Source: Streptomyces armeniacus (GTDB taxonomy: Bacteria; Actinomycetota; Actinomycetes; Streptomycetales; Streptomycetaceae). Taken from it: DNA of 64,000 nucleotides. Positions 52,421 through 61,587 of this stretch are shown in pieces; positions within the stretch are counted from its first letter, which is position 1, and each line of letters starts with the position of its first letter. The notes under the pieces were generated by a model, which ran no database searches, was not told where the DNA came from, and worked only from the letters and a program-made list of their open reading frames with translations. A program made the translations under genes and the position numbers. The stretch spans positions 4,827,367 through 4,891,366 of the forward strand of contig NZ_CP031320.1 in assembly GCF_003355155.1 (NCBI RefSeq), given 5' to 3'.

Positions 52421-52491
52421 TCTTCCGTGATCTCCTCCGACCCCCTTGCGTCTCGTGGAGACGTGCCCGTTCCGTCTGAGAAAGGCCCCAC

Positions 52492-54027
52492 ATGCCGCAC
52501 CCCCCTGCCGACGCCCGGTTCACCATCGACCCCGACTTCGCGATCGGTGCCGTGGACCCACGCCTGTACGGGACGTTCGTCGAACACATGGGCCGCTGCG
52601 TCTACACCGGCATCTACCAGCCCGACCACAAGACCGCCGACGCCGCGGGCTTCCGCGGTGACGTGGCGGAGCTCGTACGCGAGTTGGGCACCCCGCTCGT
52701 GCGCTACCCCGGCGGCAACTTCGTCTCCGGGTACCACTGGGAGGACGGCGTCGGCCCCGCCGCCGACCGGCCCCGGCGGCTCGACCTGGCATGGCGCAGC
52801 ATCGAGACGAACCAGGTCGGCACCAACGAGTTCCTGGGCTGGGCCCGCGACATGGGCCTGGAGCCGATGATGGCGGTCAACCTCGGCACCCGCGGCATCG
52901 ACGCGGCCCGCGCCCTCGTCGAGTACTGCAACGTGCCCGGCGGCACCGCCTGGTCGGACCTGCGGATCAAGCACGGCGTCAGCGAGCCGCACGCCGTGAA
53001 GCTCTGGTGCCTCGGCAACGAGATGGACGGCCCCTGGCAGACCGGCCACAAGACGGCGACCGAGTACGGGCGGCTGGCGGCCGAGACCGGCAAATCGATG
53101 CACCAGGTCGACCCGTCCATCGAGCTGGTCGTGTGCGGCAGTTCGAACGCCGAGATGCCCACCTTCGGCAGCTGGGAGGCCGAGGTGCTGCGGCACACGT
53201 ACGACGAGGTCGACCACCTGTCGCTGCACGCGTACTACGAGGAGAAGGGCGGGGACCGGGCCAGCTTCCTGGCCAGCGGCGCGCACATGGACGCGTACAT
53301 CGCGGACGTGGTCGCCACGGCCGACCACGTGCGGGCGGTGCGCCGCGCCCGCAAGCGGATCACGCTGTCCTTCGACGAGTGGAACGTCTGGTACGCCGAC
53401 CGTTTCCCCGGCGAGCGGAAGCTCGACATGGCGGAGACACCGCGGCTGATCGAGGACACGTACTCGGTGACGGACGCCGTCGTCGTCGGCTCCCTGCTGA
53501 TCAGCCTGCTGCGGCACGCGGACCGGGTGGCGATCGCGTGCCTGGCCCAGCTGGTGAACGTGATCGGCCCGATCCGTTCCGAGCCGGGCCCGAACGGCGC
53601 GTCCTGGCGGCAGGCCAGCTTCCACCCCTTCGCCCTCACCGCGCGGCACGCGCGGGGGACGGTGCTGCGCACGGAGCCGTCCGCGGGGCCGCGGCTGGAC
53701 ACCGCCAAGTACGGCGAGGTGGACGCGCTCGACTCGGTGGTGACCTGGGACGAGGAGACCGGCGCGCTGACGGTGCTGGCCGTCAACCGCGACCAGGAGC
53801 ACGGGCTCACGCTCCGGGCGGCGCTCCGCGGACTGCCGCACGACGCCTACGCCGTGGTGGAGCATCTGGCCATAGCGGACGACGACCCGGACGCGGCGAA
53901 CACGGAGGCGGAGCCGAACCGGGTCGTGCCGCGGCGCATCGAGGGCGCGCAGGTCACGGCGGACGGCGAGCTGGAGGCGGCACTTCCGCCGCTGTCCTGG
54001 AACCTGCTGCGGCTCGCACCGCGATGA
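52492..54027 (+). CDS. Intracellular alpha-L-arabinofuranosidase, GH51
   Basis: 511 residues without a signal peptide. The GH51 catalytic residues are visible: acid/base Glu177 in CLGNEMDGPWQ and nucleophile Glu296 in SFDEWNVWY. The substrate-pocket motif RYPGGNFVSGYHWEDGVGP is also present. The TIM barrel is followed by a C-terminal beta domain. It removes arabinofuranosyl units from arabino-oligosaccharides brought in by the transporter encoded just upstream, which identifies the likely transported sugar. Confidence 0.95.
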   Translation: MPHPPADARFTIDPDFAIGAVDPRLYGTFVEHMGRCVYTGIYQPDHKTADAAGFRGDVAELVRELGTPLVRYPGGNFVSGYHWEDGVGPAADRPRRLDLAWRSIETNQVGTNEFLGWARDMGLEPMMAVNLGTRGIDAARALVEYCNVPGGTAWSDLRIKHGVSEPHAVKLWCLGNEMDGPWQTGHKTATEYGRLAAETGKSMHQVDPSIELVVCGSSNAEMPTFGSWEAEVLRHTYDEVDHLSLHAYYEEKGGDRASFLASGAHMDAYIADVVATADHVRAVRRARKRITLSFDEWNVWYADRFPGERKLDMAETPRLIEDTYSVTDAVVVGSLLISLLRHADRVAIACLAQLVNVIGPIRSEPGPNGASWRQASFHPFALTARHARGTVLRTEPSAGPRLDTAKYGEVDALDSVVTWDEETGALTVLAVNRDQEHGLTLRAALRGLPHDAYAVVEHLAIADDDPDAANTEAEPNRVVPRRIEGAQVTADGELEAALPPLSWNLLRLAPR

Positions 54028-54183
54028 CCTGGCACTTCGGCCGCCAACGGCGGGGCATACCACGGATGTTATGGACAGTTGGTACTGCCCGAGCGGGCTG
54101 ACTTCTGAGAATCCTGGTAGTTCCTGGACACCCCCACGCGCGAGACATCGCGAGCAATCGCGTGTCTTCGGAATCGAGGAATC

Positions 54184-54903
54184 TTGCGAATAACCAGGAT
54201 CATCCCCGCTCTTCTCGCCGCTCTGCTCGCCGTGCTCACCCTGTCCTCGGCCGCCACGGCGGCCGAGGACAGAGCACCCGCCAAGGTCAGCGGACCGCAG
54301 CCGATCATCGGCGGCCAGCTGGCACAGGAAGGCCCCTGGGCGGCGCGGCTGTTCTCCAACGGCAGGCAGACGTGTTCGGCGACGATCATCGCGCCCGAGT
54401 GGATCCTCACCGCCAGGCACTGCGTCAGCGGCGGCGGCCTGTCGTTCCGCATCGGCAGCCTGGACCAGACGTCCGGCGGCACCATGGCCAACGGCACCCA
54501 GGTCCACACCCACTCGTCGGACCTCGCCCTGGTGCGGCTCGACCGTTCCGTCGAGGCGACGTACGCGCAGCTCGGTGACCCGGGCTCGGTGCAGAACGGC
54601 CAGAACGTGCAGGTGTACGGCTGGGGCGCGACCTCGCGCTGCAGCCCGGAGATCAACTGCCAGTCGCAGTACCTGAAGTACGCGAACGTGACCGTCACCG
54701 GCGGCTGCACCGACGCGTACGGCGGCCAGGCCATCTGCGCGCGCCGCGGCGACGGCATCACCGCGGGCGGCGACTCCGGCGGCCCGATGATGGCGAACGG
54801 CGTGCAGGTCGGCGTCGCGTCCACCAGCGACCGGCAGACGACGACGGCGTACACGAACGTCACCGCGTACCGCTCCTGGATCCAGTCCATCGCGGGCGTC
54901 TGA
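54184..54903 (+). CDS. Secreted trypsin-like serine protease
   Basis: 239 residues from TTG 54184, with GAGGA 4 nt upstream. A Sec signal (1-27) is followed by a short propeptide and the chymotrypsin fold beginning IIGGQLAQEG. The catalytic triad is His79 (TARHC), Asp113 (SSDLALVRL) and Ser198 (GGDSGGPM). Cysteines fit three disulphides. The S1-pocket residue 6 before Ser is not Asp as in trypsin (GDGITAGGDSGG), so specificity may not be tryptic. Confidence 0.92.
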   Translation: MRITRIIPALLAALLAVLTLSSAATAAEDRAPAKVSGPQPIIGGQLAQEGPWAARLFSNGRQTCSATIIAPEWILTARHCVSGGGLSFRIGSLDQTSGGTMANGTQVHTHSSDLALVRLDRSVEATYAQLGDPGSVQNGQNVQVYGWGATSRCSPEINCQSQYLKYANVTVTGGCTDAYGGQAICARRGDGITAGGDSGGPMMANGVQVGVASTSDRQTTTAYTNVTAYRSWIQSIAGV

Positions 54904-54953
54904 CCGCGGGCGGGTCTGACGCACGGAGACCACGCGGACCCGCAGTGGGGGTG

Positions 54954-54982
54954 GGGACGGCCCGTTCCGCACGGGCCGTCCC
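54954..54982. terminator. Terminator between protease and DHFR-like genes
   Basis: A perfect 12-bp stem GGGACGGCCCGT with a 5-nt loop (TCCGC), between convergent genes. Confidence 0.85.
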
Positions 54983-55010
54983 TGCCCCCTGTCCACGTCG
55001 ACCGCGCCCG

Positions 55011-55628
55011 TCAGCCCTCGACCGCCGGCCCTCCGGTGCGGCCGGGCGGCCTGTAGCGCAGCAGGAGGTTTCCCGAACGGAACACAGTCACCGCTCCGGG
55101 CGTCAGGTCGACACGTTCGCTCAGCCCGGCGTACAGGCTCCGGCCGCGCCCGAGCAGCACCGGATGCAGCAGGATCCGCAGCTCGTCCACCAAGCCCTGC
55201 TCGAGCAGCGTCACGGTGAGCCCCGAGCTCCCGAAGACCGCCACGTCACCGGTGCTTTCGGCCCGTAGCCGGGCCACCTCGGCGCCCAGGTCGCTGCCGT
55301 CGGTGACACGGGTGCCCTCCCAAGGGGTGACCGGACCGCCGCCCGTCACCACCGTCTTGGGCACGGCGTTCATGAAGGCAGCGATCTCGGGCAGCCGCTC
55401 CGCGGCCTCGGCCGAGGGCCAGACTTCGGCGAAGTGCTCGTACGTGCGCCGGCCCAGCAGGAGGGCGCCCACTTCGCGGGTCTGGCGCAGGTTCCAGTCG
55501 AAGAACTCCTCGTCGTGGAGGCCGAAGTCCAGTTCGCCGTCGGGCCCTTCGTGGTAGCCGTCGAGGGAGCAGAACAGGAACGCGAACACCTGCTGCTGCG
55601 GGCCGTCCGGCGTCGAGTCGTGACCCAT
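55011..55628 (-). CDS. Dihydrofolate reductase-like (RibD C-terminal domain) protein
   Basis: 205 residues from ATG 55628, chosen for AGGAGA upstream; an in-frame ATG at 55652 would be 7 nt from a putative -10. The fold is recognised by FLFCSLDGYHEGPDGELDF, GALLLGRRTYEHFAEVWP and ELRILLHPVLLGRGRSLY. YwjB/YyaP-type reductases of this kind have unknown substrates. The shared GATGAGTTT/GTCTGTC element lies 31 bp upstream. Confidence 0.87.
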   Translation of the reverse strand: MGHDSTPDGPQQQVFAFLFCSLDGYHEGPDGELDFGLHDEEFFDWNLRQTREVGALLLGRRTYEHFAEVWPSAEAAERLPEIAAFMNAVPKTVVTGGGPVTPWEGTRVTDGSDLGAEVARLRAESTGDVAVFGSSGLTVTLLEQGLVDELRILLHPVLLGRGRSLYAGLSERVDLTPGAVTVFRSGNLLLRYRPPGRTGGPAVEG

Positions 55629-55658
55629 CTCGTCTCCTTTCCGGTGATCCATGCACCG

Positions 55659-55690
55659 GACAGACCGGCCGGGGACGCGAAACTCATCGC
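55659..55690 (-). promoter_or_regulatory. Promoter-like element upstream of the DHFR-like gene
   Basis: Minus strand: GCGATGAGTTTCGC, an 11-nt spacer, then GTCTGTC. All 21 non-spacer bases match the element before the VOC gene. Confidence 0.65.
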
Positions 55691-55707
55691 GGCGCCGCCC
55701 CGCGGGG

Positions 55708-56343
55708 TCAGCTCGGTTCGCGCAGTCCCGCGATGAGGAACTCGACGAGCCGGCGCGCGTCGTAGTGCGGATCGTGTTCGGCGCCGATGCAGAGGTTCCC
55801 GACGCCGCGCATGAGCTGGATCGCCTCCAGGTCGGAGCGGACCTCACCGGCGGCGGCCGCGGCGTCGAGCAGCTGGGCGCATACGGGCACGAGGCGGTCG
55901 AGGAAGTAGGCGTGCAGCCTGTCGAAGCCGGCGTTGTCCGACCGCAGTACGGCGGCGAGGCCGTGCTTGGTGACCAGGAAGTCCACGAAGAGGTTGATCC
56001 ACTGCCCGAGCGCGGCGTGCGGGCTCGTGCTGCTCTCCAGGAGCGCGGGGCCGGCCTCGGCGAGGGCCTCGACCTGGTGCCGGTAGACGGCGGTGATCAG
56101 GTCCGCGCGGGTCGGGAAGTGGCGGTAGATCGTGCCCATGCCGACGCCGGCCTTGGCCGCGATGTCGCGTACGGGTGCCTCCACACCTGAGGTGACGAAG
56201 ACCGCGGCGGCCGCGTCGAGCAGGGTCTTCTCGTTTCGCCGGGCGTCCGACCGCTTGGACCGGACGGGGCGCTCCGCACCCGTGTCGCCCGTGTCGCCCG
56301 CACCACCGGGACGGCCCGTACCGCCCGTACCGCTCTCGCTCAC
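55708..56343 (-). CDS. TetR-family repressor
   Basis: 211 residues from GTG 56343 (GGAGGGAG 7 nt upstream). A disordered Gly/Thr-rich head of about 40 residues precedes the HTH (TLLDAAAAVFVTSGVEAPVRDIAAKAGVGMGTIYRHFPTRADL). The helical ligand domain ends in FLIAGLREPS. It is divergent from the aldo/keto reductase, with paired operators between them. Confidence 0.92.
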   Translation of the reverse strand: MSESGTGGTGRPGGAGDTGDTGAERPVRSKRSDARRNEKTLLDAAAAVFVTSGVEAPVRDIAAKAGVGMGTIYRHFPTRADLITAVYRHQVEALAEAGPALLESSTSPHAALGQWINLFVDFLVTKHGLAAVLRSDNAGFDRLHAYFLDRLVPVCAQLLDAAAAAGEVRSDLEAIQLMRGVGNLCIGAEHDPHYDARRLVEFLIAGLREPS

Positions 56344-56376
56344 CGCGCCGCTCCCTCCACTGCCGCCCTTGCCAAA

Positions 56377-56418
56377 CGGAACAGCGCTCCGTATCGTCTT
56401 TACCGGAGCAAGGTTCCG
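56377..56418. promoter_or_regulatory. Paired TetR operators
   Basis: CGGAACAGCGCTCCG (56377-56391) and, on the opposite strand, CGGAACCTTGCTCCG (56404-56418). Both fit CGGAAC-N3-GCTCCG; they are 27 bp apart centre to centre in the divergent promoter. Confidence 0.8.
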
Positions 56419-56533
56419 CTTGGTCATCATGCCAGAGCGGGGACCGGGCGGCCAGCCCATGCACCCGCGGCGCCGCGCTGCCGCCAGGCGACGCCCCGCC
56501 ACCGCCTTCCATCCGCAACGGAGGAACACCGTC

Positions 56534-57553
56534 ATGCTGTACCGCACCCTGGGCCGTACCGGCGTACAGGTCAGCACCCTCGCGCTCGGCGCCATGAACT
56601 TCGGCGCGATCGGGCGCACCACCCAGGACGAGGCCACCGCCCTCGTCGACGCCGCCCTGGAGGCGGGGATCAACCTGATCGACACCGCCGACATGTACAG
56701 CGCCGGCGAGTCGGAGGAGATGGTCGGCAAGGCCATCGCCGGCCGCCGCGACGACCTCGTACTCGCCACGAAGGCCGGCATGCCCATGGGCAACGAGCGT
56801 AACCACCAGGGCAGTTCGCGCCGCTGGCTGGTCACCGAGCTGGACAGCAGCCTGCGCCGCCTCGGTGTCGACCACGTCGACCTCTACCAGATCCACCGCT
56901 GGGACCCGCGTACCAGCGACGAGGAGACGCTGTCCGCGCTGACCGACCTGCAACGCGCGGGAAAGATCCGCTACTTCGGCGCCTCGACGTTCCCCGCGTA
57001 CCGCCTCGTACAGGCCGAGTGGGCCGCCCGCAAGCACCACCTGAGCCGTTACGTCACCGAGCAGCCCAGCTACTCGATCCTGCAGCGCGGCATCGAGAGC
57101 CACGTACTGCCCGTGACCGAGGAGTACGGGCTCGGGGTGCTGGCGTGGAGCCCGCTGGCCTCGGGCTGGCTGTCAGGCGCGATCCGCGCGGGCCGCGACA
57201 TCACCACCAGCCGCTCGGCGTTCATGCCGGAACGCTTCGACACCAGCCTCCCCGCCAACCGCGCACGGCTCGACGCCGTGGAGCGGCTGGCCGCGGTCGC
57301 CGACGAGGCGGGCCTGACCATGATCCAGCTCGCGCTCGGCTTCGTCACCGCGCACCCCGCCGTGACCTGCGCGCTCATCGGCCCGCGCACGCTCGACCAC
57401 CTGCACGCGCAACTCGCCGCCGCCGACACCGTGCTGTCGGCCGACGTGCTGGACGCGGTCGACGCCATCGTCGCCCCCGGCACCGACCTGGCGCCGCACG
57501 AGAAGCACGACACCCCGCCCGCGCTGCTCGACCCGGCGCTGCGGCGCCGCTGA
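56534..57553 (+). CDS. Aldo/keto reductase
   Basis: 339 residues. The AKR catalytic set is visible: DTADMYSAGESEEMVG (Asp, Tyr), ATKAGMP (Lys) and LYQIHRWD (His). The NADPH-binding end has LIGPRTLDHL. It is probably induced by the carbonyl or aldehyde compound sensed by the divergent TetR repressor. Confidence 0.94.
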   Translation: MLYRTLGRTGVQVSTLALGAMNFGAIGRTTQDEATALVDAALEAGINLIDTADMYSAGESEEMVGKAIAGRRDDLVLATKAGMPMGNERNHQGSSRRWLVTELDSSLRRLGVDHVDLYQIHRWDPRTSDEETLSALTDLQRAGKIRYFGASTFPAYRLVQAEWAARKHHLSRYVTEQPSYSILQRGIESHVLPVTEEYGLGVLAWSPLASGWLSGAIRAGRDITTSRSAFMPERFDTSLPANRARLDAVERLAAVADEAGLTMIQLALGFVTAHPAVTCALIGPRTLDHLHAQLAAADTVLSADVLDAVDAIVAPGTDLAPHEKHDTPPALLDPALRRR

Positions 57554-57564
57554 CGGCGCCGCAG
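57539..57564. terminator. Terminator overlapping the end of the aldo/keto reductase gene
   Basis: An 11-bp stem CTGCGGCGCCG with a CTGA loop; the loop contains the stop codon. It also lies downstream of the convergent purL gene. Confidence 0.75.
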
Positions 57565-57595
57565 CCGCCCGAGACCGCCCGGGTCCCGACGGGCC

Positions 57596-59875
57596 CTACG
57601 CCAGCAGCGCCGGGATCGTCCGCTCGTGCGTCTCCCGCAGCTCCGCCAGCGGGATCGTGAACTGCCCCTGGATCTCCAGCTCGTCGCCGTCCACCACGCC
57701 GATGCGCGTCGCCGGGAGCCCCCGCGCCCCGCACATGTCGTTGAAGCGGACCTCCTCGCTCCGCGGGATCGCCACGACCGCGCGGCCCTGCGACTCCGAG
57801 AAGAGGAAGACGAACGGGTCCTGCCCGTCCGGTACGACGATCCGCGCGCCCTTGCCACCCTTCAGGCACGACTCGGCGAGGGCCTGGACCAGCCCGCCGT
57901 CGCTCAGGTCGTGCGCCGCGTCGGCCATGCCGTCGCGGGAGGCGGCGACGAGGATCTCGCCGAGCAGCCGCTCCCGTTCCAGGTCGACCGCCGGCGGCAG
58001 CCCGCCCAGGTGCCCGTGGGCGACCTGGGACCAGGCGGAGCCGCCGAGTTCCTCGCGGGTGTCGCCCAGCAGGTAGAGGAGGTGGCCCTCGTCGGCGAAC
58101 GCCATGGGCGTACGCCGTGCCACGTCGTCGATGACGCCCAGCACCCCGACGACCGGGGTGGGGTGGATCGCGGCATCGCCGGTCTGGTTGTAGAGGGAGA
58201 CGTTGCCGCCGGTGACGGGCGTGCCGAGGGCCTGGCAGGCGTCGGCCAGGCCGCGGCACGCCTCCGCGAACTGCCACATGGCGGCCGGGTCTTCGGGCGA
58301 GCCGAAGTTGAGGCAGTCGGTCACGGCGAGCGGCGTGGCGCCCGTCGTGGCGACGTTGCGGTACGACTCGGCGAGCGCGAGCTGCGCGCCCGCGTACGGA
58401 TCGAGCTTGGCGTACCGGCCGTTGCCGTCCGTCGCGAGGGCGACGCCCAGGCCGGACTCCGCGTCGATGCGGATCATCCCGCCGTCCTCCGGCTGCGCGA
58501 GCACGGTGTCGCCGAGGACGTAGCGGTCGTACTGGTCGGTGACCCACGACTTGGCGGCCTGGTTCGGGGAGCCGACCAACGCCAGCGTGGCGGCGCGCAG
58601 TTCGTCGCCCGTACGCGGCCGGGGCAGCGCGGCCGGGTCGTCCGCCTGGAGCGCGTCCTGCCAGTCGGGGCGGGCGTACGGGCGCTGCAGCACGGGCCCG
58701 TCGTGCGCGACCGTACGCGGAGGCACGTCCACGATCTGCTCGCCGTGCCAGTAGATCCCCAGCCGGTCGCCGTCGGTGACCTCGCCGATGACGGTGGCGG
58801 TGACGTCCCACTTCTCGCAGATCGCCAGGAAGCGGTCGACCTTGTCCGGCTCGACCACGGCGCACATGCGCTCCTGCGACTCGCTCATCAGGATCTCCTC
58901 GGGGGAGAGCGACGAGTCGCGGAGCGGCACGGTGTCCAGCTCGATGTGCATGCCGCCGGAGCCGTTGGAAGCCAGCTCCGAGGTGGCACAGGACAGTCCG
59001 GCGGCGCCGAGGTCCTGGATGCCGACGACGAGCCGCTCCCGGAACGCCTCCAGGGTGCACTCGATGAGCAGCTTCTCCTGGAACGGGTCGCCGACCTGGA
59101 CGGCCGGACGCTTGCTCGGCTTGGAGTCATCGAACGTCTCGGAGGCGAGGATCGACGCGCCGCCGATGCCGTCGCCGCCGGTGCGGGCGCCGTAGAGCAC
59201 CACCTTGTTGCCGGTGCCGGACGCCTTCGCGAGATGGATGTCCTCGTGCTTCATGACGCCCACGCAGAGGGCGTTGACCAGCGGGTTGCCCTGGTAGCAG
59301 GAGTCGAAGACGACCTCGCCGCCGATGTTGGGCAGGCCCAGGCAGTTGCCGTAGCCGCCGATGCCGGAGACGACGCCGGGCAGCACACGGCGGGTGTCGG
59401 GGTGATCGGCGGCGCCGAAGCGGAGCGGGTCCATCACGGCGACGGGGCGTGCGCCCATGGCGATGATGTCCCGCACGATGCCGCCGATGCCGGTGGCGGC
59501 GCCCTGGTGCGGCTCGACGTACGAGGGGTGGTTGTGCGACTCGACCTTGAACGTGACGGCGTAGCCCTGCCCGACGTCCACGACGCCCGCCTGCTCGCCG
59601 ATGCCGACGAGCATCGCGTCGGACCGCGGTGCCTTCTCGCTGAACTGCTTGAGGTGCACCTTGCTCGACTTGTACGAGCAGTGCTCCGACCACATCACCG
59701 AGTACATGGCGAGCTCGGCACCGGTCGGGCGGCGGCCGAGAATGTCGCGGATGCGCTCGTACTCGTCTTCCTTCAGGCCGAGTTCGGCCCACGGCAGCTC
59801 GGTGCCGGGGGTCTGTTCGGCGTGCTTGACGGTGTCCAGGCTGTGCATGACGGTTCGTTCGCTCCGCTCGCTCAC
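57596..59875 (-). CDS. purL: Phosphoribosylformylglycinamidine synthase subunit II
   Basis: 759 residues. GTG 59875 overlaps the purQ stop; an in-frame ATG at 59848 ([11 protein letters not shown]) matches the usual start of the family better, so the first nine residues are uncertain. Family segments are [36 protein letters not shown] and [17 protein letters not shown] ATP/FGAR-binding motifs. It is the small-type PurL, which works with PurQ and PurS. It is the last gene of the purSQL operon. Confidence 0.97.
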   Translation of the reverse strand: MSERSERTVMHSLDTVKHAEQTPGTELPWAELGLKEDEYERIRDILGRRPTGAELAMYSVMWSEHCSYKSSKVHLKQFSEKAPRSDAMLVGIGEQAGVVDVGQGYAVTFKVESHNHPSYVEPHQGAATGIGGIVRDIIAMGARPVAVMDPLRFGAADHPDTRRVLPGVVSGIGGYGNCLGLPNIGGEVVFDSCYQGNPLVNALCVGVMKHEDIHLAKASGTGNKVVLYGARTGGDGIGGASILASETFDDSKPSKRPAVQVGDPFQEKLLIECTLEAFRERLVVGIQDLGAAGLSCATSELASNGSGGMHIELDTVPLRDSSLSPEEILMSESQERMCAVVEPDKVDRFLAICEKWDVTATVIGEVTDGDRLGIYWHGEQIVDVPPRTVAHDGPVLQRPYARPDWQDALQADDPAALPRPRTGDELRAATLALVGSPNQAAKSWVTDQYDRYVLGDTVLAQPEDGGMIRIDAESGLGVALATDGNGRYAKLDPYAGAQLALAESYRNVATTGATPLAVTDCLNFGSPEDPAAMWQFAEACRGLADACQALGTPVTGGNVSLYNQTGDAAIHPTPVVGVLGVIDDVARRTPMAFADEGHLLYLLGDTREELGGSAWSQVAHGHLGGLPPAVDLERERLLGEILVAASRDGMADAAHDLSDGGLVQALAESCLKGGKGARIVVPDGQDPFVFLFSESQGRAVVAIPRSEEVRFNDMCGARGLPATRIGVVDGDELEIQGQFTIPLAELRETHERTIPALLA

Positions 59876-60609
59876 GATGCGGCGACCAGGGACTTGAGCA
59901 CCGAGGTGAAGAAGCCGAGCCCCTCGGTGGTCGGGCCGGTCAGCTCTTCGACGGCGTGTTCGGGGTGCGGCATGAGGCCGACCACGTTCCCGGCCTCATT
60001 GGTGATTCCGGCGATGTCGCGGCGGGATCCGTTCGGGTTCGACCCGGCGTATCGGAGAACGATCCGGCCTTCGGCCTCGAGCGCGTCGAGGGTGCGCTCC
60101 GCCGCCACATATCCGCCCTCGTTGTTCTTGATCGGGACGGTGATCTCCTGACCCTGTTCGTAATCCACGGTCCAGGGAGTGTTCGCGTTCTCGATACGGA
60201 GTCGCTGATCGCGGCAGATGAAGTGCAGATGGTCGTTACGTGTCAACGCGCCCGGCAGCAGATGAGATTCGCAGAGCACCTGGAAGCCGTTGCAGATGCC
60301 GAGCACCGGCATTCCGATCCGTGCCTGCTCGATGACTGTCTGCATGACCGGCGAGAAACGGGCGATGGCACCGCAGCGCAGATAGTCGCCGTAGGAGAAT
60401 CCGCCGGGCAGTACGACCGCGTCGACCTGCCGGATGTCCTTCTCGCGGTGCCAGAGCGCGACGGGTTCACCCCCCGCGAGGCGCACCGCGCGGGCGGCGT
60501 CGCGGTCGTCGAGCGAGCCGGGGAACGTGACGACGCCGATACGGCCGAGGCCCGGGCCTGAGCCCGAAGCGCCGGGGGCCGGGGCGGGGGCGTCCGTACG
60601 CACGCTCAC
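59872..60609 (-). CDS. purQ: FGAM synthase glutaminase subunit
   Basis: 245 residues from GTG 60609, coupled to purS by a 4-nt overlap. The class I amidotransferase triad is visible: Cys in [11 protein letters not shown], and His/Glu in [10 protein letters not shown]. The first ~20 residues ([12 protein letters not shown]) before [14 protein letters not shown] are an extension. It supplies ammonia to PurL. Confidence 0.97.
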   Translation of the reverse strand: MSVRTDAPAPAPGASGSGPGLGRIGVVTFPGSLDDRDAARAVRLAGGEPVALWHREKDIRQVDAVVLPGGFSYGDYLRCGAIARFSPVMQTVIEQARIGMPVLGICNGFQVLCESHLLPGALTRNDHLHFICRDQRLRIENANTPWTVDYEQGQEITVPIKNNEGGYVAAERTLDALEAEGRIVLRYAGSNPNGSRRDIAGITNEAGNVVGLMPHPEHAVEELTGPTTEGLGFFTSVLKSLVAAS

Positions 60610-60893
60610 GCCACCGCTCCCGCGTCCGCGCTCGGGCCCGCCGCCGGCTGTTCGGCGACGCGGACGGTGAAGTCCTCGATGACGGTGTTGGCGAGGAAGG
60701 TCTCGGCCATCTCTCGGATACGGGCGAGGGCGGCGTCGTCGACGGGCCCTTCCACTTCGAGTTCGAAGCGCTTGCCCTGGCGGACGTCGGTGATTCCTTC
60801 GAAGCCCAGTCGGGGCAGTGCGCGCTGGACGGCCTGTCCCTGCGGGTCGAGGATCTCCGGCTTCAGCATGACGTCGACTACGACGCGAGGCAC
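60606..60893 (-). CDS. purS: FGAM synthase subunit PurS
   Basis: 95 residues from GTG 60893, with GGGAG 4 nt upstream. The small alpha-beta protein starts [19 protein letters not shown] and contains [21 protein letters not shown]. It bridges PurQ and PurL in the complex. It is the first gene of the reverse purSQL operon. Confidence 0.96.
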   Translation of the reverse strand: MPRVVVDVMLKPEILDPQGQAVQRALPRLGFEGITDVRQGKRFELEVEGPVDDAALARIREMAETFLANTVIEDFTVRVAEQPAAGPSADAGAVA

Positions 60894-61197
60894 GGGTACT
60901 CCCGGTGAGGTGGGTGCTGCTTGGTGCCGCCAGCGTACCCGGCGACAGAATCTACGCGGGTAGATATGTGGGCTCGGACAACCGTGACTCTCTCGCACTG
61001 GGAAAACGGCGACGGAAAAAGTATGGTCGCTGGTACGGCGTGACACGCGAGCACGAATATCCTCGCTCGCAAAGCAATGCCCGCCACTTGTACAAGAATA
61101 GACATTGATCCCAATCAGCCGGATCGCCCTGTTCCCGCACGTCAGCACGGCGACCGGGAGAGTTACCCCGGCGATCCTTACCGAAGGGCCGATATCC
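60894..61197. other. 304-bp divergent region between purS and lsrL
   Basis: No gene. It is A+T-richer than the flanks. It contains a perfect palindrome ATCTAC-GCGG-GTAGAT (60951-60966) close to purS, and CTTGTACAAG (61087-61096) nearer lsrL. Both are operator-like. A+T-rich DNA here could also be a target of Lsr2-family proteins. Confidence 0.55.
60951..60966 (-). promoter_or_regulatory. Palindrome in the purSQL promoter region
   Basis: ATCTACGCGGGTAGAT has perfect 6-bp arms and lies 58 bp upstream of the purS start, where a purine-responsive repressor would be expected. The regulator is not known to me. Confidence 0.5.
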
Positions 61198-61515
61198 GTG
61201 GCGCAGCGCGTAGTGGTCACACTCTCGGACGACGTCGATGGCGGAGAAGCATCGGAGACGGTGGCATTCGGCCTCGACGGGAAGTCGTACGAGATCGATC
61301 TCAGCACCGCGAACGCGAAGAAACTGCGGGGGGCGCTCGAACCATTTGTGGAAGCCGGCCGCAAGCGGTCGAAGTCGGGCAAGACCTACCACCGGACCTC
61401 CGTGGCGCCCGACCCGCGCGCGGTACGCGCGTGGGCGGAGTCCAACGGCTTCAAGGTGCCGCCGCGCGGACGCATCCCGAAGAAGGTCTACGAGGCGTTC
61501 AGCGAGGCCCGTTGA
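61198..61515 (+). CDS. lsrL: Lsr2-family nucleoid-associated protein (LsrL)
   Basis: 105 residues from GTG 61198, the normal family start AQRVVVTLSDDVDGGEA. The N-terminal dimerisation domain (1-55) is followed by the C-terminal DNA-binding domain with the minor-groove hook PPRGRIPKKVYEAF. Lsr2 proteins silence A+T-rich, often foreign DNA. S. coelicolor has two, and the one beside purS is the paralogue LsrL, which the position here matches. Confidence 0.93.
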   Translation: MAQRVVVTLSDDVDGGEASETVAFGLDGKSYEIDLSTANAKKLRGALEPFVEAGRKRSKSGKTYHRTSVAPDPRAVRAWAESNGFKVPPRGRIPKKVYEAFSEAR

Positions 61516-61546
61516 GTCAACTTGCGGACACCCCCGGTTGATCCGC

Positions 61547-61552
61547 TAGAGT
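61547..61552 (+). promoter_or_regulatory. -10 hexamer of the first tRNA-Gly
   Basis: TAGAGT lies 35 bp before the tRNA, with TTGCGG 19 bp further upstream. Confidence 0.45.
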
Positions 61553-61587
61553 TCAGCGCACGCCGCGAGGGAAACCTCACGGAGCGC

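Noticed and set aside
50368..54996. 1542-codon open frame antisense to the importer-arabinofuranosidase operon
   Set aside because: It spans four intact forward genes and has low-complexity Arg/Gly/Gln content, so it is a composition artefact.
57626..60151. 841-codon open frame antisense to purL and purQ
   Set aside because: The reverse strand encodes clearly recognisable PurL and PurQ; the forward translation has no motif.
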